Counted from the stretch's first letter, positions 15,361-23,415 are shown. The stretch: 23,867 nucleotides of DNA from Desulfomicrobiaceae bacterium (GCA_003530935.1 DPEO01000160.1:1-23867), one strand, 5' to 3'. Program-made: numbers and translations. Notes: generated from the letters alone by a model not told the origin.

Positions 15361-16447
15361 ACCGGAGATGCTGCCGGCTGCAGGGGCGTCGCGCATGGAG
15401 TCGTCGTCTTTGCGCTCGCAGCCTCATGAGTTCGTCTGGAGGGATACAGGCCGGGTGCAGGCCGAAGAACTCTTTTGCGACCGGGTCATTACCTATCTCT
15501 ACGACCGGGTGCGGGAGCATGCCCCAAGCGTGGTGCGCGCCTTGGCTTCGGGCCGCATGACCCGGCTTTTGGGGTTCTTCAACTACGACCTGCCCTTGGG
15601 GGCGCGGCTTTCGGGGGCCCGGCGCTTGGTGGAGCGCCTCGGCATCGATCTTGAGGAATGCGTGGAGCCGCCGGAGTTCTATACCACTGCCCGCCGCATC
15701 TTCGAACGCCGGATCCGCTACGAAGCGTGCCGGCCCATGGAGCCGGATCCGCAGGCAGTGGTGTCTCCCGCCGATGCCCGGGTGCTGGTGGGCTCTCTCG
15801 ATGCAGCCTCGCACTTGTGGGTCAAGGACAAGTTTTTTTCGTTGTCGGAGCTTGTGGGCCCTGCCTGGGCGCGGCGTTTTACCGGCGGGCAATTTGCCAT
15901 TTTCCGGCTGACCCCGGAAAAATACCACTACAACCACGTGCCGGTGGAAGGGGTGGTGGTGGACTTCTACGAGTTGGAAGGGGCGTTTCATTCCTGCAAC
16001 CCTTCGGCAGTGGTGGCCATGGCCACGCCGTATTCGCAAAACCGCCGCGCCGTGACCATCATCGATACCGACGTGCCCGGCGGCAGCTGCTGCGGCATGG
16101 TGGCCATGGTGGAAGTTGCGGCGCTCATGATCGGTCGCATCGAACAGCGTTACGCGCCCCGCGGCTACCAGCCCTACCAGCCCATGGCCCCGGATCTCTG
16201 GCTGCGCCGGGGCCAGCCCAAGAGCCTGTTTTTGCCGGGAAGCTCGGTGGACGTGCTGGTGTTCGAGCCGGGACGCGTGACCTTTGCCGAGGAGTTGTTG
16301 CGCCATCAATTGCGCGCCGATGTGCGCAGCCGCTTCTCCGCCTGGCTGGGCAGCCCCTGGGTGGAGGTGGATGTGCGCGTGCGCTCCACCATCGCCCGCG
16401 CCCACAAGGGCGCACGCCGGCGGTGCATGCTGAAGGAGGGATCATGA
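15350..16447 (+). CDS. psd: Phosphatidylserine decarboxylase-like proenzyme
   Basis: This 365-aa protein has the parts of the pyruvoyl-dependent decarboxylase: Asp142 in VSPADARVL, a His pair in YHYNHVPVEG (His196 as the catalytic candidate), and the self-cleavage site in FLPGSSVDVLVF (Gly297-Ser298). Cleavage would yield a small alpha chain whose N-terminal serine becomes pyruvoyl. The family makes phosphatidylethanolamine from phosphatidylserine at the membrane. The variant GSS site and CC pair in GGSCCGMVAMVE suggest a divergent branch rather than the short bacterial Psd. AAGGAG lies 7 nt upstream of the ATG. No phosphatidylserine synthase is adjacent. It might act on another serine- or amino acid-linked lipid. 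Confidence 0.88.
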   Translation: MLREPEMLPAAGASRMESSSLRSQPHEFVWRDTGRVQAEELFCDRVITYLYDRVREHAPSVVRALASGRMTRLLGFFNYDLPLGARLSGARRLVERLGIDLEECVEPPEFYTTARRIFERRIRYEACRPMEPDPQAVVSPADARVLVGSLDAASHLWVKDKFFSLSELVGPAWARRFTGGQFAIFRLTPEKYHYNHVPVEGVVVDFYELEGAFHSCNPSAVVAMATPYSQNRRAVTIIDTDVPGGSCCGMVAMVEVAALMIGRIEQRYAPRGYQPYQPMAPDLWLRRGQPKSLFLPGSSVDVLVFEPGRVTFAEELLRHQLRADVRSRFSAWLGSPWVEVDVRVRSTIARAHKGARRRCMLKEGS

Positions 16448-17478
16448 CTATCTGGGTGCTGCGGGGGGCGGCCGTGACGGTCTTGGCGGCCATGTGGTGG
16501 CTTTCGCGGGTGCTGGCTCAGGCCCGCTGGCAGGTGGCGGCGTGCATCCCGGTGCGCCAAGATGCCGATGGATCGTGGCAGGCGGTGAATCTTACGTGGT
16601 ACGGTATTGTGAGCGCCGTAGCCTATAGCCTGGCGGTGGCGGCGCTGGTTTTCTTGGGGGCTGGTCTCGGGGCGGCGCTGGGTTCCCTGCTGGCCATGGT
16701 GGCGGCGGTGCTTGCGGTATGCATGCCGGCCTCCCGCTTGGTGGCGGCCTGGGTGGAGGGCAAAAGCGCCACCCTCACCGTGGGCGGGGCCGTGTTCGTC
16801 GCCTTGTGGCTGGTTCCGGTGGTGGCTTGGGGGGTGCGGCAGTACTGGGGCGGCCTTCCCCCGTGGCCCCAGGTGCTGGCGGCCTCCGCCGTGGCCTACG
16901 CCCTGGGCGAGGGCGTGGGGCGGCTGGCGTGCTGCAGTTTTGGCTGCTGCTATGGCCGGAGGGTGGAGGAGTTGCCTGCCCCGTGGCGACGGCTCGCTAC
17001 GCCGCTGGCGGTGCGCTTTTGGGGGGCCACCAAAAAGGCGGCCTACGCCAGCGGCTTGGAAGGCGTGGCCTTGGTCCCGGTGCAGGGTATGGCCACCGTG
17101 GTGCATGGGCTGGCCGCCTGGATGGGGGCGGAAGCCTTGGCGGCAGGAGACGTGGATTTGGCCCTGGCATGGGCGGGGATAGTGCCCTTGGCCTGGCGGG
17201 TGGTCTCGGAGTTCTTGCGGGCGGATTTTCGCGGCAATGCCCGATTTTCCGCCTATCAGTGGATGGCCGTGGTGGGTATGGTCTGGATCGGGGGGATCCT
17301 TGGGCTCGTGCCTGCGACGGAGATCCGTTTCGACGGTTCGGCGGCCCTTGGCGCTCTTTCGCATCCAGGTACGCTGTTGGCGCTCTTGGGTGTGTTCGTC
17401 GTGAGCTTGGCCTATACGGGCATCAGCCGGGTGACGGCTGCCTGCGTCCACCTGCGGGTGCGGCCGGAGCGCATCTAG
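16444..17478 (+). CDS. Lgt-like polytopic membrane protein
   Basis: This 344-aa protein has about seven hydrophobic segments. Two blocks match prolipoprotein diacylglyceryl transferase: GEGVGRLACCSFGCCYG (Arg160, equivalent to E. coli Arg143) and WRVVSEFLRADFRG (Arg252 and Glu256, equivalent to Arg239/Glu243). The region expected to carry the catalytic-loop histidine (FHGG in Lgt) reads TLTVGGAVF, without His, so it is probably a paralogue with a changed reaction. A cluster of four cysteines (CC...CC) lies beside Arg160. The ATG overlaps the decarboxylase stop (ATGA) behind GAAGGAGGG. A role in moving diacylglyceryl or another lipid group is inferred. Confidence 0.75.
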   Translation: MTIWVLRGAAVTVLAAMWWLSRVLAQARWQVAACIPVRQDADGSWQAVNLTWYGIVSAVAYSLAVAALVFLGAGLGAALGSLLAMVAAVLAVCMPASRLVAAWVEGKSATLTVGGAVFVALWLVPVVAWGVRQYWGGLPPWPQVLAASAVAYALGEGVGRLACCSFGCCYGRRVEELPAPWRRLATPLAVRFWGATKKAAYASGLEGVALVPVQGMATVVHGLAAWMGAEALAAGDVDLALAWAGIVPLAWRVVSEFLRADFRGNARFSAYQWMAVVGMVWIGGILGLVPATEIRFDGSAALGALSHPGTLLALLGVFVVSLAYTGISRVTAACVHLRVRPERI

Positions 17479-17571
17479 GGGCAACAGATTTCGCTGGCAA
17501 TTGGACGCGTTCGGCGGGCGCCTTGCCTGCCTCACGGACACCGGATACGGGAACACCCAGAGGAGGTCTTC

Positions 17572-18051
17572 ATGCGCCACACCATCTCTGCCTTGGTCTA
17601 CAATCAACCCGGAGTCCTGGCCTCCATGGCCGCGGTGTTCCAGCAGCATGGACTGAATATCTTTTCCATTTCCGCAGGAGAGACGGAGCGGGCCGATGTG
17701 TCGCGCATCGTCATTTGCGTGGATCACGATGGCGAGCGCGTGGCCGCGGCGACCGCACAGTTGGCCGGGCTGCCCTTCGTGCTGGGGCTGGAAGACCTCG
17801 CCTCCCACGAACTCATCGACCGGGAGCTGCTGCTCATCAAGGTGCGGGTCGCTAAAGACACCGTAAGCCAGCTCCTGCAGATCATCGAGGTCTTCCGGGC
17901 CAATGTGGTGGATATGGGCAACACGACATTGGTGGCGGAATTGGTGGCTACCCCAGGTAAGGTGGCCGGGTTTCTGCGCGCCCTCATCCCCCATGGCATC
18001 GTTTCGGTGAGCCGCACCGGGGTCATCGCCGTCAAACGGGGGGACGATTGA
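17572..18051 (+). CDS. ilvN: Acetolactate synthase small (regulatory) subunit
   Basis: This 159-aa protein starts with the ACT domain typical of the family (HTISALVYNQPGVLASMAAVFQQHGLNIFSIS). The conserved second half reads RELLLIKVRVAKDT...IIEVFRANVVDMG... and ends SRTGVIAVKRG. It activates the catalytic subunit and confers feedback inhibition by branched-chain amino acids. AGGAGG precedes the ATG. The large subunit is not in view, which is unusual since the two are commonly adjacent. The stop overlaps the start of the next gene as TGATG, suggesting coupling of branched-chain synthesis with an acyl-phosphate step. Confidence 0.9.
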   Translation: MRHTISALVYNQPGVLASMAAVFQQHGLNIFSISAGETERADVSRIVICVDHDGERVAAATAQLAGLPFVLGLEDLASHELIDRELLLIKVRVAKDTVSQLLQIIEVFRANVVDMGNTTLVAELVATPGKVAGFLRALIPHGIVSVSRTGVIAVKRGDD

Positions 18052-18962
18052 TGGCTGCCCTCCGATCGCTTGACGATCTCCCCGCAGCGGTGGCCCGGCG
18101 CGGAGTGCCCGTGCGGGTCGTGGTGGCCGCTGCTGCTGACGCCCCTGCCCTGGCCGCCGTGATGGAGGCCCGGCGCTTGGGCGTGGCGGAACCGGTGCTG
18201 GTGGGGGATGCCCCGGCGCTGCGGGACGCCTTGGCGCAGTGGCCCGAGCTGGAGGGCGCTGTCGTTCTTCACGAACCCGATGCCGTGCGTGCGGTGGGGC
18301 GAAGCTTGGACTTGGTGGTGCGTGGGGAGGCGGACTTCCTCATGAAGGGCGCGGTCAAGACCGACGTGCTCTTGCGGGCGGTTTTGGATCGCAAAGAGGA
18401 CTTGGGGGTGCGGGGGCTGCTCAGCCACGTGGCGGTGACGGATCATCCTCTGGAGCCGCGCCTTTTGCTGCTCACCGACGCGGCGGTCAATGTGGCCCCG
18501 AGCCTGCACCGCAAGATCGACATCATCGCCAATGCCGTGGCCGTGGCCAAGGCCCTGGGGATCAGCGTCCCCAAAGTGGCGGTGCTCTCGGCCACCGAGC
18601 GCATCGCCTACCAGGCCATGCCGTCCACCAAAGACGCCGACGTGCTGGCCAAACTCTGCCGCATGGGCGTGTTCGGGGACGCCGTGGTGGGCGGGCCGTT
18701 TGCCCTGGACATCGCCGTGTCGCGGCACAAGGCCCGGCATAAAGGTGTCGAAGGGGCCGTGGCCGGGGCGGCGGATATCCTGTGTGCCCCGGATATCGAG
18801 GCCGGGAACATCCTCTACAAGGCGCTGAGCACGCTGATGGCCCGTCCCATCGCCGGGGTGGTGGTGGGGGCTGCCAGGCCGCTGGTGGTCCCGTCTCGGG
18901 CCGATGACGGCCCGTCCAAACTCTACGCCTTGGCCCTCGCCGCCTATTTGGCGGGGCAGTAG
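18051..18962 (+). CDS. Phosphate acyltransferase (phosphate butyryl/acetyltransferase family)
   Basis: This 303-aa protein has the PTA_PTB family signature. The C-terminus runs VVGGPFALDIAVSRHKARHKGVEGAVAGAADILCAPDIEAGNILYK, then VVVGAARPLVVPSRADDGPSKLYALALA. It interconverts acyl-CoA and acyl phosphate. Its length and motifs are nearer to phosphate butyryltransferase than to classical Pta, but the acyl group is not certain. I chose ATG 18051 because it overlaps the ilvN stop (TGATG); the TTG at 18048 adds one codon. Coupling to ilvN hints that branched acyl groups from valine/isoleucine routes may be the substrate (inference). Confidence 0.86.
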   Translation: MAALRSLDDLPAAVARRGVPVRVVVAAAADAPALAAVMEARRLGVAEPVLVGDAPALRDALAQWPELEGAVVLHEPDAVRAVGRSLDLVVRGEADFLMKGAVKTDVLLRAVLDRKEDLGVRGLLSHVAVTDHPLEPRLLLLTDAAVNVAPSLHRKIDIIANAVAVAKALGISVPKVAVLSATERIAYQAMPSTKDADVLAKLCRMGVFGDAVVGGPFALDIAVSRHKARHKGVEGAVAGAADILCAPDIEAGNILYKALSTLMARPIAGVVVGAARPLVVPSRADDGPSKLYALALAAYLAGQ

Positions 18963-19033
18963 TTCTCGGCCGCGGCGTCTTTCCGAAGAATACTCCGAAA
19001 TCTTGGGCCCCTCCTGGGGGGCGCGCAGGCGCT

Positions 19034-19066
19034 CAAGGGCATCTTTTTTTCTTTAGTATGCCCTTG
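19034..19066. promoter_or_regulatory. 9-bp inverted repeat overlapping the hsp20 -35 box
   Basis: CAAGGGCAT (19034-19042) and ATGCCCTTG (19058-19066) are perfect complements around a 15-nt T-rich spacer. The right arm shares bases with the TTGACA -35 element, which is the position of a repressor operator. It could also be part of a weak terminator for the upstream acyltransferase gene. Confidence 0.5.
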
Positions 19067-19091
19067 ACAGGTTCTTTTTTTGATTTATTCA
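19064..19091 (+). promoter_or_regulatory. Promoter of hsp20
   Basis: A perfect TTGACA (19064-19069) is followed after 16 nt by TATTCA (19086-19091). Transcription would start near 19098, giving a leader of about 73 nt. The match is to a housekeeping promoter; no clear heat-shock sigma-32 pattern was seen. Confidence 0.65.
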
Positions 19092-19104
19092 TGCTCTCGA
19101 AAAA

Positions 19105-19164
19105 CGTGGAGAGCAGGACAATGCTCCACGGATGCAATACAAATATTGCATATGGAAGGAGGTG
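19105..19164 (+). promoter_or_regulatory. Two-hairpin leader of hsp20, possible RNA thermometer
   Basis: The leader contains CGTGGAG (19105-19111) with CTCCACG (19124-19130), then a perfect 8-bp AT-rich hairpin, ATGCAATA-CAAA-TATTGCAT (19132-19151). The second ends 2-3 nt before the ribosome binding site GGAAGGAGGTG (19154-19164). Weak AT stems beside the binding site are typical of small heat-shock gene thermometers, but the site itself is not clearly paired, so temperature control is a hypothesis. An operator role for either dyad is an alternative. Confidence 0.5.
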
Positions 19165-19170
19165 TTGTCT

Positions 19171-19608
19171 ATGGCACTCGTCAAATGGGATCCTTGGAGA
19201 GAAATGGAAGAACTCTTTGATCGGTACACTCGGGCCATGGGACTTCCTCGTGGAGGACAGGAGGCTCTTACTGCAGGCGATTGGTCGCCTCGTGTGGACA
19301 TTGTCGAGTTGGAAGAGGAGTTCCTCATCCAGGCGGACATCCCGGGTGTGGACAAGGACAACGTCCATGTGACCGTGGAAAACGGCGTGCTCACCCTGAA
19401 GGGCGAACGCAAGCGCGAGGTGGAGGAGAAGGGCAAGAAGTTCCACCGGGTGGAGCGCTTCACGGGGACCTTCACCCGCCAGTTCACCTTGCCGGACAAT
19501 GTGGACACGGCGGGCATCCGGGCGGTGTTCAAGGACGGCATCCTCACCTTGCATTTGCCCAAGACCGAAAAGGCCAAACCCAAGGCCATCGACATCCACG
19601 TGGAATGA
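19171..19608 (+). CDS. hsp20: Small heat-shock protein (HSP20/alpha-crystallin)
   Basis: This 145-aa protein begins with WDPWREMEELFDRY. An alpha-crystallin domain (SPRVDIVELEEEFLIQADIPG ... GVLTLKGERK ... FHRVERFTGTFTRQFTLPDNVD ... FKDGILTLHLPK) follows, with a short tail carrying a final IDI/V-type motif. It is an ATP-independent holdase that forms oligomers and protects unfolding proteins. The ATG at 19171 is preceded by GGAAGGAGGTG; an in-frame ATG at 19132 lies in the leader hairpin and has no ribosome binding site. The gene is monocistronic, closed by a terminator 28 nt downstream. Confidence 0.95.
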   Translation: MALVKWDPWREMEELFDRYTRAMGLPRGGQEALTAGDWSPRVDIVELEEEFLIQADIPGVDKDNVHVTVENGVLTLKGERKREVEEKGKKFHRVERFTGTFTRQFTLPDNVDTAGIRAVFKDGILTLHLPKTEKAKPKAIDIHVE

Positions 19609-19635
19609 GTCTCCCATGAGCGGCGACTCCCACCA

Positions 19636-19663
19636 AAGACCGGCGACGAGCCGGTCTTTTTTT
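19636..19663 (+). terminator. Rho-independent terminator of hsp20
   Basis: AAGACCGGC (19636-19644) pairs with GCCGGTCTT (19650-19658) around a 5-nt loop and is followed by a run of seven T (19657-19663). It reaches the stop codon of the convergent response regulator gene and may also slow transcription from that side, though no T run faces that direction. Confidence 0.9.
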
Positions 19664-21068
19664 ACGCCGCGCTTTCGCTGTCTTTTTCGGTCTGCTCCAG
19701 AAAGGGCGTTGTGGCGGAGGGGGTATCGCTGAGGCCGTAGTCGGCAAGTTTTCGGTACAGGGTTTTGCGGCCGATGCCGAGCATCTGGGCGGCCTTGGAC
19801 TTGTTGCCGCCTGCGGCGTGCAGCGCCAGGATGATGTGCGCCCGCTCCAGTTCCTCCAGGGTGGCAAAGCCGTTTTCGCGTGGGGTGCGGCAGGTCTTTT
19901 GGCAGAAAGGCAGGGCATTGACGCCGATGATGCCTCCTTCGGCAAGGATCATGCCGCACTCGATGACGTTGCGCAGTTCCCGCACGTTGCCAGGCCAGGG
20001 GTTGGTCATGAGTTGCTCCATGGCCGCAGGGGAAATGTGGTACGTTTGGCCGTTTTTGGCCAGGATGTGGAGGAAGTATTCCACCAGGGCCGGGATGTCT
20101 TCGCGCCGTTCCCGCAATGGGGGCAGCTCGATGGTGAAGACATTGATGCGGTGGAAAAAGGCGTCGTGGAAGCGGCCGGCTTCCACTTCCCGGGCAAGAT
20201 TACGGTTGGTGGCGAAGATGAAGCGCACGTCCACGTGGCGTTCTTCCTTGTCGCCCACACGGCGGAAGCGCTGGGTTTCCAGTACCCGCAAGAGCGCCGC
20301 CTGGAGATCCAAGGAAAGCTCGCCCACTTCGTCGAAAAAGAGGGTGCCTTTGTGGGCCAGGGGCAGCAGCCCTTCGTGGCTGCGCTCCGCACCGGTGAAG
20401 GCCCCTTTGCAGTAGCCAAAGAGTTCGCTGCGGAGCAGTTCCTTGTCGAAGTTGGCGCAATTGGTGACGATGAAGGGCTGATCGGCGCGCAGGCTTTGGG
20501 CGTGGATGGCGGCTGCGGCCACGTTTTTGCCGGTGCCGGACTCGCCGGTCAAAAGCACCGGGGTGTCCGTGGGAGCCACGCGTTCGATGAGGTAGCGCAC
20601 CCGCTGCACCGCGGCGCTGTGGCCGATGAATTTGGGTGTGGGAGCGCCACTACCTGCCCCGTGGCGTAGCAGTTCGTTCTCCCGGGTGAGCCGCACCCGC
20701 TGGTAGGCCCGTTCGATGACCTGTTCGATGCGCTCCAAAGAAAACGGCTTGGTGATGTAGTCGTAGGCCCCGGCCTTCATGGCCTCCACGGCGGTGTCCA
20801 CGTCGGCGTAGCCGGTGATGAGCACGACGGCGGTGTGCGGATGGGCCTCCTGAATATGCTCCATGAGGGCAAGGCCGCTGGCATCGGGCAGGCGGATGTC
20901 GAGGATCGCCACATCGATGAGTGTGGAGCGGAGGATTTCTCGTGCCTGAGCCGCTGTGCCGGCGGCATGGATGGTGCGCCCAGGGTTGGCCAGCTCGCGC
21001 ACGAAGAGTTTTTGGATGTTGGGTTCGTCATCCACCACGAGGATTTCGATGGAATTGAAGATGCTCAT
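19662..21068 (-). CDS. NtrC-family sigma54-dependent response regulator
   Basis: This 468-aa protein has three parts. The receiver has DD at 13-14 and the phospho-acceptor Asp57 in ILDIRLPDASG, then a Lys in ITKPFS. The AAA+ sigma54-activation domain has Walker A GESGTGK (175-181), the sigma54-contacting GAFTGA (222-227) and Walker B GTLFFDEVGE. The C-terminus is a Fis-type helix-turn-helix (NKSKAAQMLGIGRKTLYRKL). It should activate sigma54 promoters after phosphorylation by the adjacent kinase. The ATG overlaps the kinase stop (ATGA); the longer upstream reading is only open frame across the kinase gene. The likely target is the operon's own sigma54 promoter. Confidence 0.95.
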   Translation of the reverse strand: MSIFNSIEILVVDDEPNIQKLFVRELANPGRTIHAAGTAAQAREILRSTLIDVAILDIRLPDASGLALMEHIQEAHPHTAVVLITGYADVDTAVEAMKAGAYDYITKPFSLERIEQVIERAYQRVRLTRENELLRHGAGSGAPTPKFIGHSAAVQRVRYLIERVAPTDTPVLLTGESGTGKNVAAAAIHAQSLRADQPFIVTNCANFDKELLRSELFGYCKGAFTGAERSHEGLLPLAHKGTLFFDEVGELSLDLQAALLRVLETQRFRRVGDKEERHVDVRFIFATNRNLAREVEAGRFHDAFFHRINVFTIELPPLRERREDIPALVEYFLHILAKNGQTYHISPAAMEQLMTNPWPGNVRELRNVIECGMILAEGGIIGVNALPFCQKTCRTPRENGFATLEELERAHIILALHAAGGNKSKAAQMLGIGRKTLYRKLADYGLSDTPSATTPFLEQTEKDSESAA

Positions 21069-22273
21069 AGGTTCTCGCAGGATGTGGGGTGTTCGAGGGG
21101 GAGACGCACGCGGAAGGTGGCCCCGCGTCCGGGCTCGCTGCACACGGTGATCTCTCCGCCATGCTGTTGGATGATGCCGTAGCAGATGGAAAGACCAATG
21201 CCGATGCTGTGCCCTTGGGTTTTGGTGGAAAAGAAGGGCAAAAAGAGTTTGTCCATGTGTTCCGGGGCAATGCCGTGGCCGGTGTCCTCCACGATCAAAA
21301 AGGCGTGTTCCCCCTGGGCATGGGCGCGCACCGTGATGGTGCCTTGGGGGAGCACCGCGTCCATGGCGTTGAGCACGAGGTTCACCAGGACCTGTTTGAG
21401 TTCGCTGGGGTCGCCGCAGATGGGCACCGCCGTGGGGGAGAGGTCTTGGACGAGCTGGACTGCTGGCGCTTCTTTGATCTTGTGCGAGAGGATCTTGAGG
21501 GTGTCGCGCACCAATTGGACGAGGTCGAGGCGCTGGCCGGCGTAGGCGCGCTGGCGGCTGAAGGAGAGCAGCCCCAGGACGATATCCCGGCAGCGGGCGC
21601 ATTCCTCGGAGATGATGCCGATATATTCGTTGAAGTCCTGCACCAGAGGATCGGTTTCTCCGAGGCGCTGGCGCAGTTGCGGGAGTCTGCGGCGCAGGGC
21701 CTCGGCAAAGCCGCTGATGGAGGCCAGAGGATTGTTGATCTCGTGGACCACGCCGGCGGCCAGCATGCCGATGGTGGCCATCTTTTCCGCCTGATAGTAT
21801 TTGGCTTGGTACTCCTTCTCCAGGGTGATGTCGCGCTTGGTGAGGAGCACGGCGCGGGTGTCTCCGTGCTCGTCGCGGATGGGGGCGCTCACCAACTCGA
21901 AGTGGACGGTGCGATCCCCACGCCGGTCCAGATAGGTGAGGCGGTCCGGGCGGCCGGTGGCGAGCGTCGTTTGTACTGGGCACCCGACGCACGGCTCGGC
22001 ACTGCCCCGAAAGACTTCGTGGCAGCGTTTGCCTCCGGGGTTCGGGTCGTCGAAATACCGAAAGAACACCGGATTGACATATTGGATGGAAAGGTCCGGG
22101 GTGATGACCGCCAGGACATCCACGATCCCATCCAGGATGCTTTGAATCTCCTGCTTTTTGCGTTCGAGTTCTTCGGTGTAGGCGCGCAGTTGCGCCATTT
22201 TGTCCTGCACGTCCCGGAAGAAGCCGAGCTTGGTGTATTCCGGGCCAACGATGTCCATGAGCGATGGGGGCAT
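21065..22273 (-). CDS. NtrB-like PAS sensor histidine kinase
   Basis: This 402-aa soluble kinase has a coiled N-terminal stretch (RDVQDKMAQLRAYTEELERKKQEIQSIL), then a PAS domain with a Cys motif (CVGCPVQTTL, with KRCHEVF before it). HisKA has His177 in AGVVHEINNPLASISGF, and the ATPase has VLVNLVLNAMDAV, DTGHGIAPEHM and GIGLSICYGII. It has no membrane helices, so the signal is cytoplasmic. The Cys-containing PAS recurs in the hybrid kinase at 10198, suggesting a shared sensing chemistry. The ATG at 22273 overlaps the alcohol dehydrogenase stop (TAATG), so enzyme, kinase and regulator are translationally chained. Confidence 0.93.
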   Translation of the reverse strand: MPPSLMDIVGPEYTKLGFFRDVQDKMAQLRAYTEELERKKQEIQSILDGIVDVLAVITPDLSIQYVNPVFFRYFDDPNPGGKRCHEVFRGSAEPCVGCPVQTTLATGRPDRLTYLDRRGDRTVHFELVSAPIRDEHGDTRAVLLTKRDITLEKEYQAKYYQAEKMATIGMLAAGVVHEINNPLASISGFAEALRRRLPQLRQRLGETDPLVQDFNEYIGIISEECARCRDIVLGLLSFSRQRAYAGQRLDLVQLVRDTLKILSHKIKEAPAVQLVQDLSPTAVPICGDPSELKQVLVNLVLNAMDAVLPQGTITVRAHAQGEHAFLIVEDTGHGIAPEHMDKLFLPFFSTKTQGHSIGIGLSICYGIIQQHGGEITVCSEPGRGATFRVRLPLEHPTSCENL

Positions 22274-23415
22274 TACCAGGCCTCCGTGCAGATGGCCAAG
22301 AGGTCCGCTGCCGTGGCGGGCCGGGGGTTGGTGAGCAGGCATGCGTCTTGGGCCGCCATGTGACAGATTTGGGCAAAGTCGTCGGCGTGGGGGACGATGT
22401 GGGAAAGCCGTGAGGCAGCTCCGAGATTTTCAAAAAAGTCCTCCAACCAGGCGATGCCTGCCGCGGCGGTCTCTTCGTCCGTGGCGAGGCGGCCGCCGAG
22501 GATGACCTCGCCGATGTCCGCCATGCGGGCAGTGCAGGCCGGGAGGTTGAAGCGCATGACATGGGGCAGAAGCACGGGATGCACCTCCCCGTGCGGCGTG
22601 TCGAAAACTCCGCCCAAGGAGTGGGCGATGGCATGGCAGGCGCCGAGGCTGGCGTTGCTGAAGCTGATGCCTGCGGCGGTGCTGGCCAGGGAGAGCTGTT
22701 CCATGTCGTCGGGATCGCGGGAACGCAGCGCCCGGGGCAAATGCCGGGTGATGAGGCGGATGGCGGTCAGCGCCTGGGTTTCTGTGAGGGCGTGGGCCAA
22801 GGGTGAGAGGTAGGACTCGACGGCGTGGGCCAGGGCGTCCACCGCGGACGTAATGAGGAGATGGTCGTCCACGGTATCGAGCAAGTCCGGGTCGATGATG
22901 GAGACGTTGGGGGTGAGGGAGCGGCTGATGATGGACATCTTCACCCGGCGGGCGGTGTCGGTGATGATGGCAAATTGCGACACGTCCGAGCCACTGCCGG
23001 CGGTGGATGGAAGCAGGATGAGGGGCGGCAAGGGCCGGGAGATGCGATTGGCGCCTTCGTAGTCGTGAATGCGGCCGCCGCAGCCCGCGAGTGCGGCGAT
23101 ACCCTTGGCCGTGTCCATGGGGCTGCCGCCGCCCAAGGCCAGGATGACATCGGCCTGGCTTTCCCGGTAGAGGGCGGCCCCGGCTTCGATGTGGGTGTCC
23201 CGCGGGTTGGAATAGACTTGGTCGAAGTAGACGGTTTCGAGCCCGGCCTCTTCGAGTACCGTGAGCAGGCGGTCCACCCAGCCGCTGCGCTCGAGCCCCT
23301 GGTCGCTCACGAGAAATACCCGTTTGCCGCCCAGTTGCAGGGCGTAGGATCCGGCGTAGCGGATACTGCCATGGCCGAAGATGATTTCCGGGAGGGAAAA
23401 TTTGCGGATGTCCAT
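22273..23415 (-). CDS. Iron-type (group III) alcohol dehydrogenase
   Basis: This 380-aa protein is of standard length. NAD(P)-binding GGGSPMD is at 95-101. Metal ligands equivalent to those of FucO are visible: Asp193 and His197 in SAVDALAHAVESY, His261 in GACHAIAHSLGG, and His275 in DTPHGEVHPVLLPHVM; His265 is the adjacent conserved His. It would oxidise a primary alcohol, or reduce the aldehyde, in ethanol or related metabolism. The substrate is not determined. It heads the adh-kinase-regulator operon behind a sigma54-type promoter, so expression is likely signal-dependent. The start follows AGGGGAAGG. Confidence 0.95.
   Translation of the reverse strand: MDIRKFSLPEIIFGHGSIRYAGSYALQLGGKRVFLVSDQGLERSGWVDRLLTVLEEAGLETVYFDQVYSNPRDTHIEAGAALYRESQADVILALGGGSPMDTAKGIAALAGCGGRIHDYEGANRISRPLPPLILLPSTAGSGSDVSQFAIITDTARRVKMSIISRSLTPNVSIIDPDLLDTVDDHLLITSAVDALAHAVESYLSPLAHALTETQALTAIRLITRHLPRALRSRDPDDMEQLSLASTAAGISFSNASLGACHAIAHSLGGVFDTPHGEVHPVLLPHVMRFNLPACTARMADIGEVILGGRLATDEETAAAGIAWLEDFFENLGAASRLSHIVPHADDFAQICHMAAQDACLLTNPRPATAADLLAICTEAW

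Noticed and set aside
21069..22634. N-terminal extension of the response regulator reading
   Set aside because: It is an open frame across the kinase and dehydrogenase genes; the receiver domain begins properly at ATG 21068.
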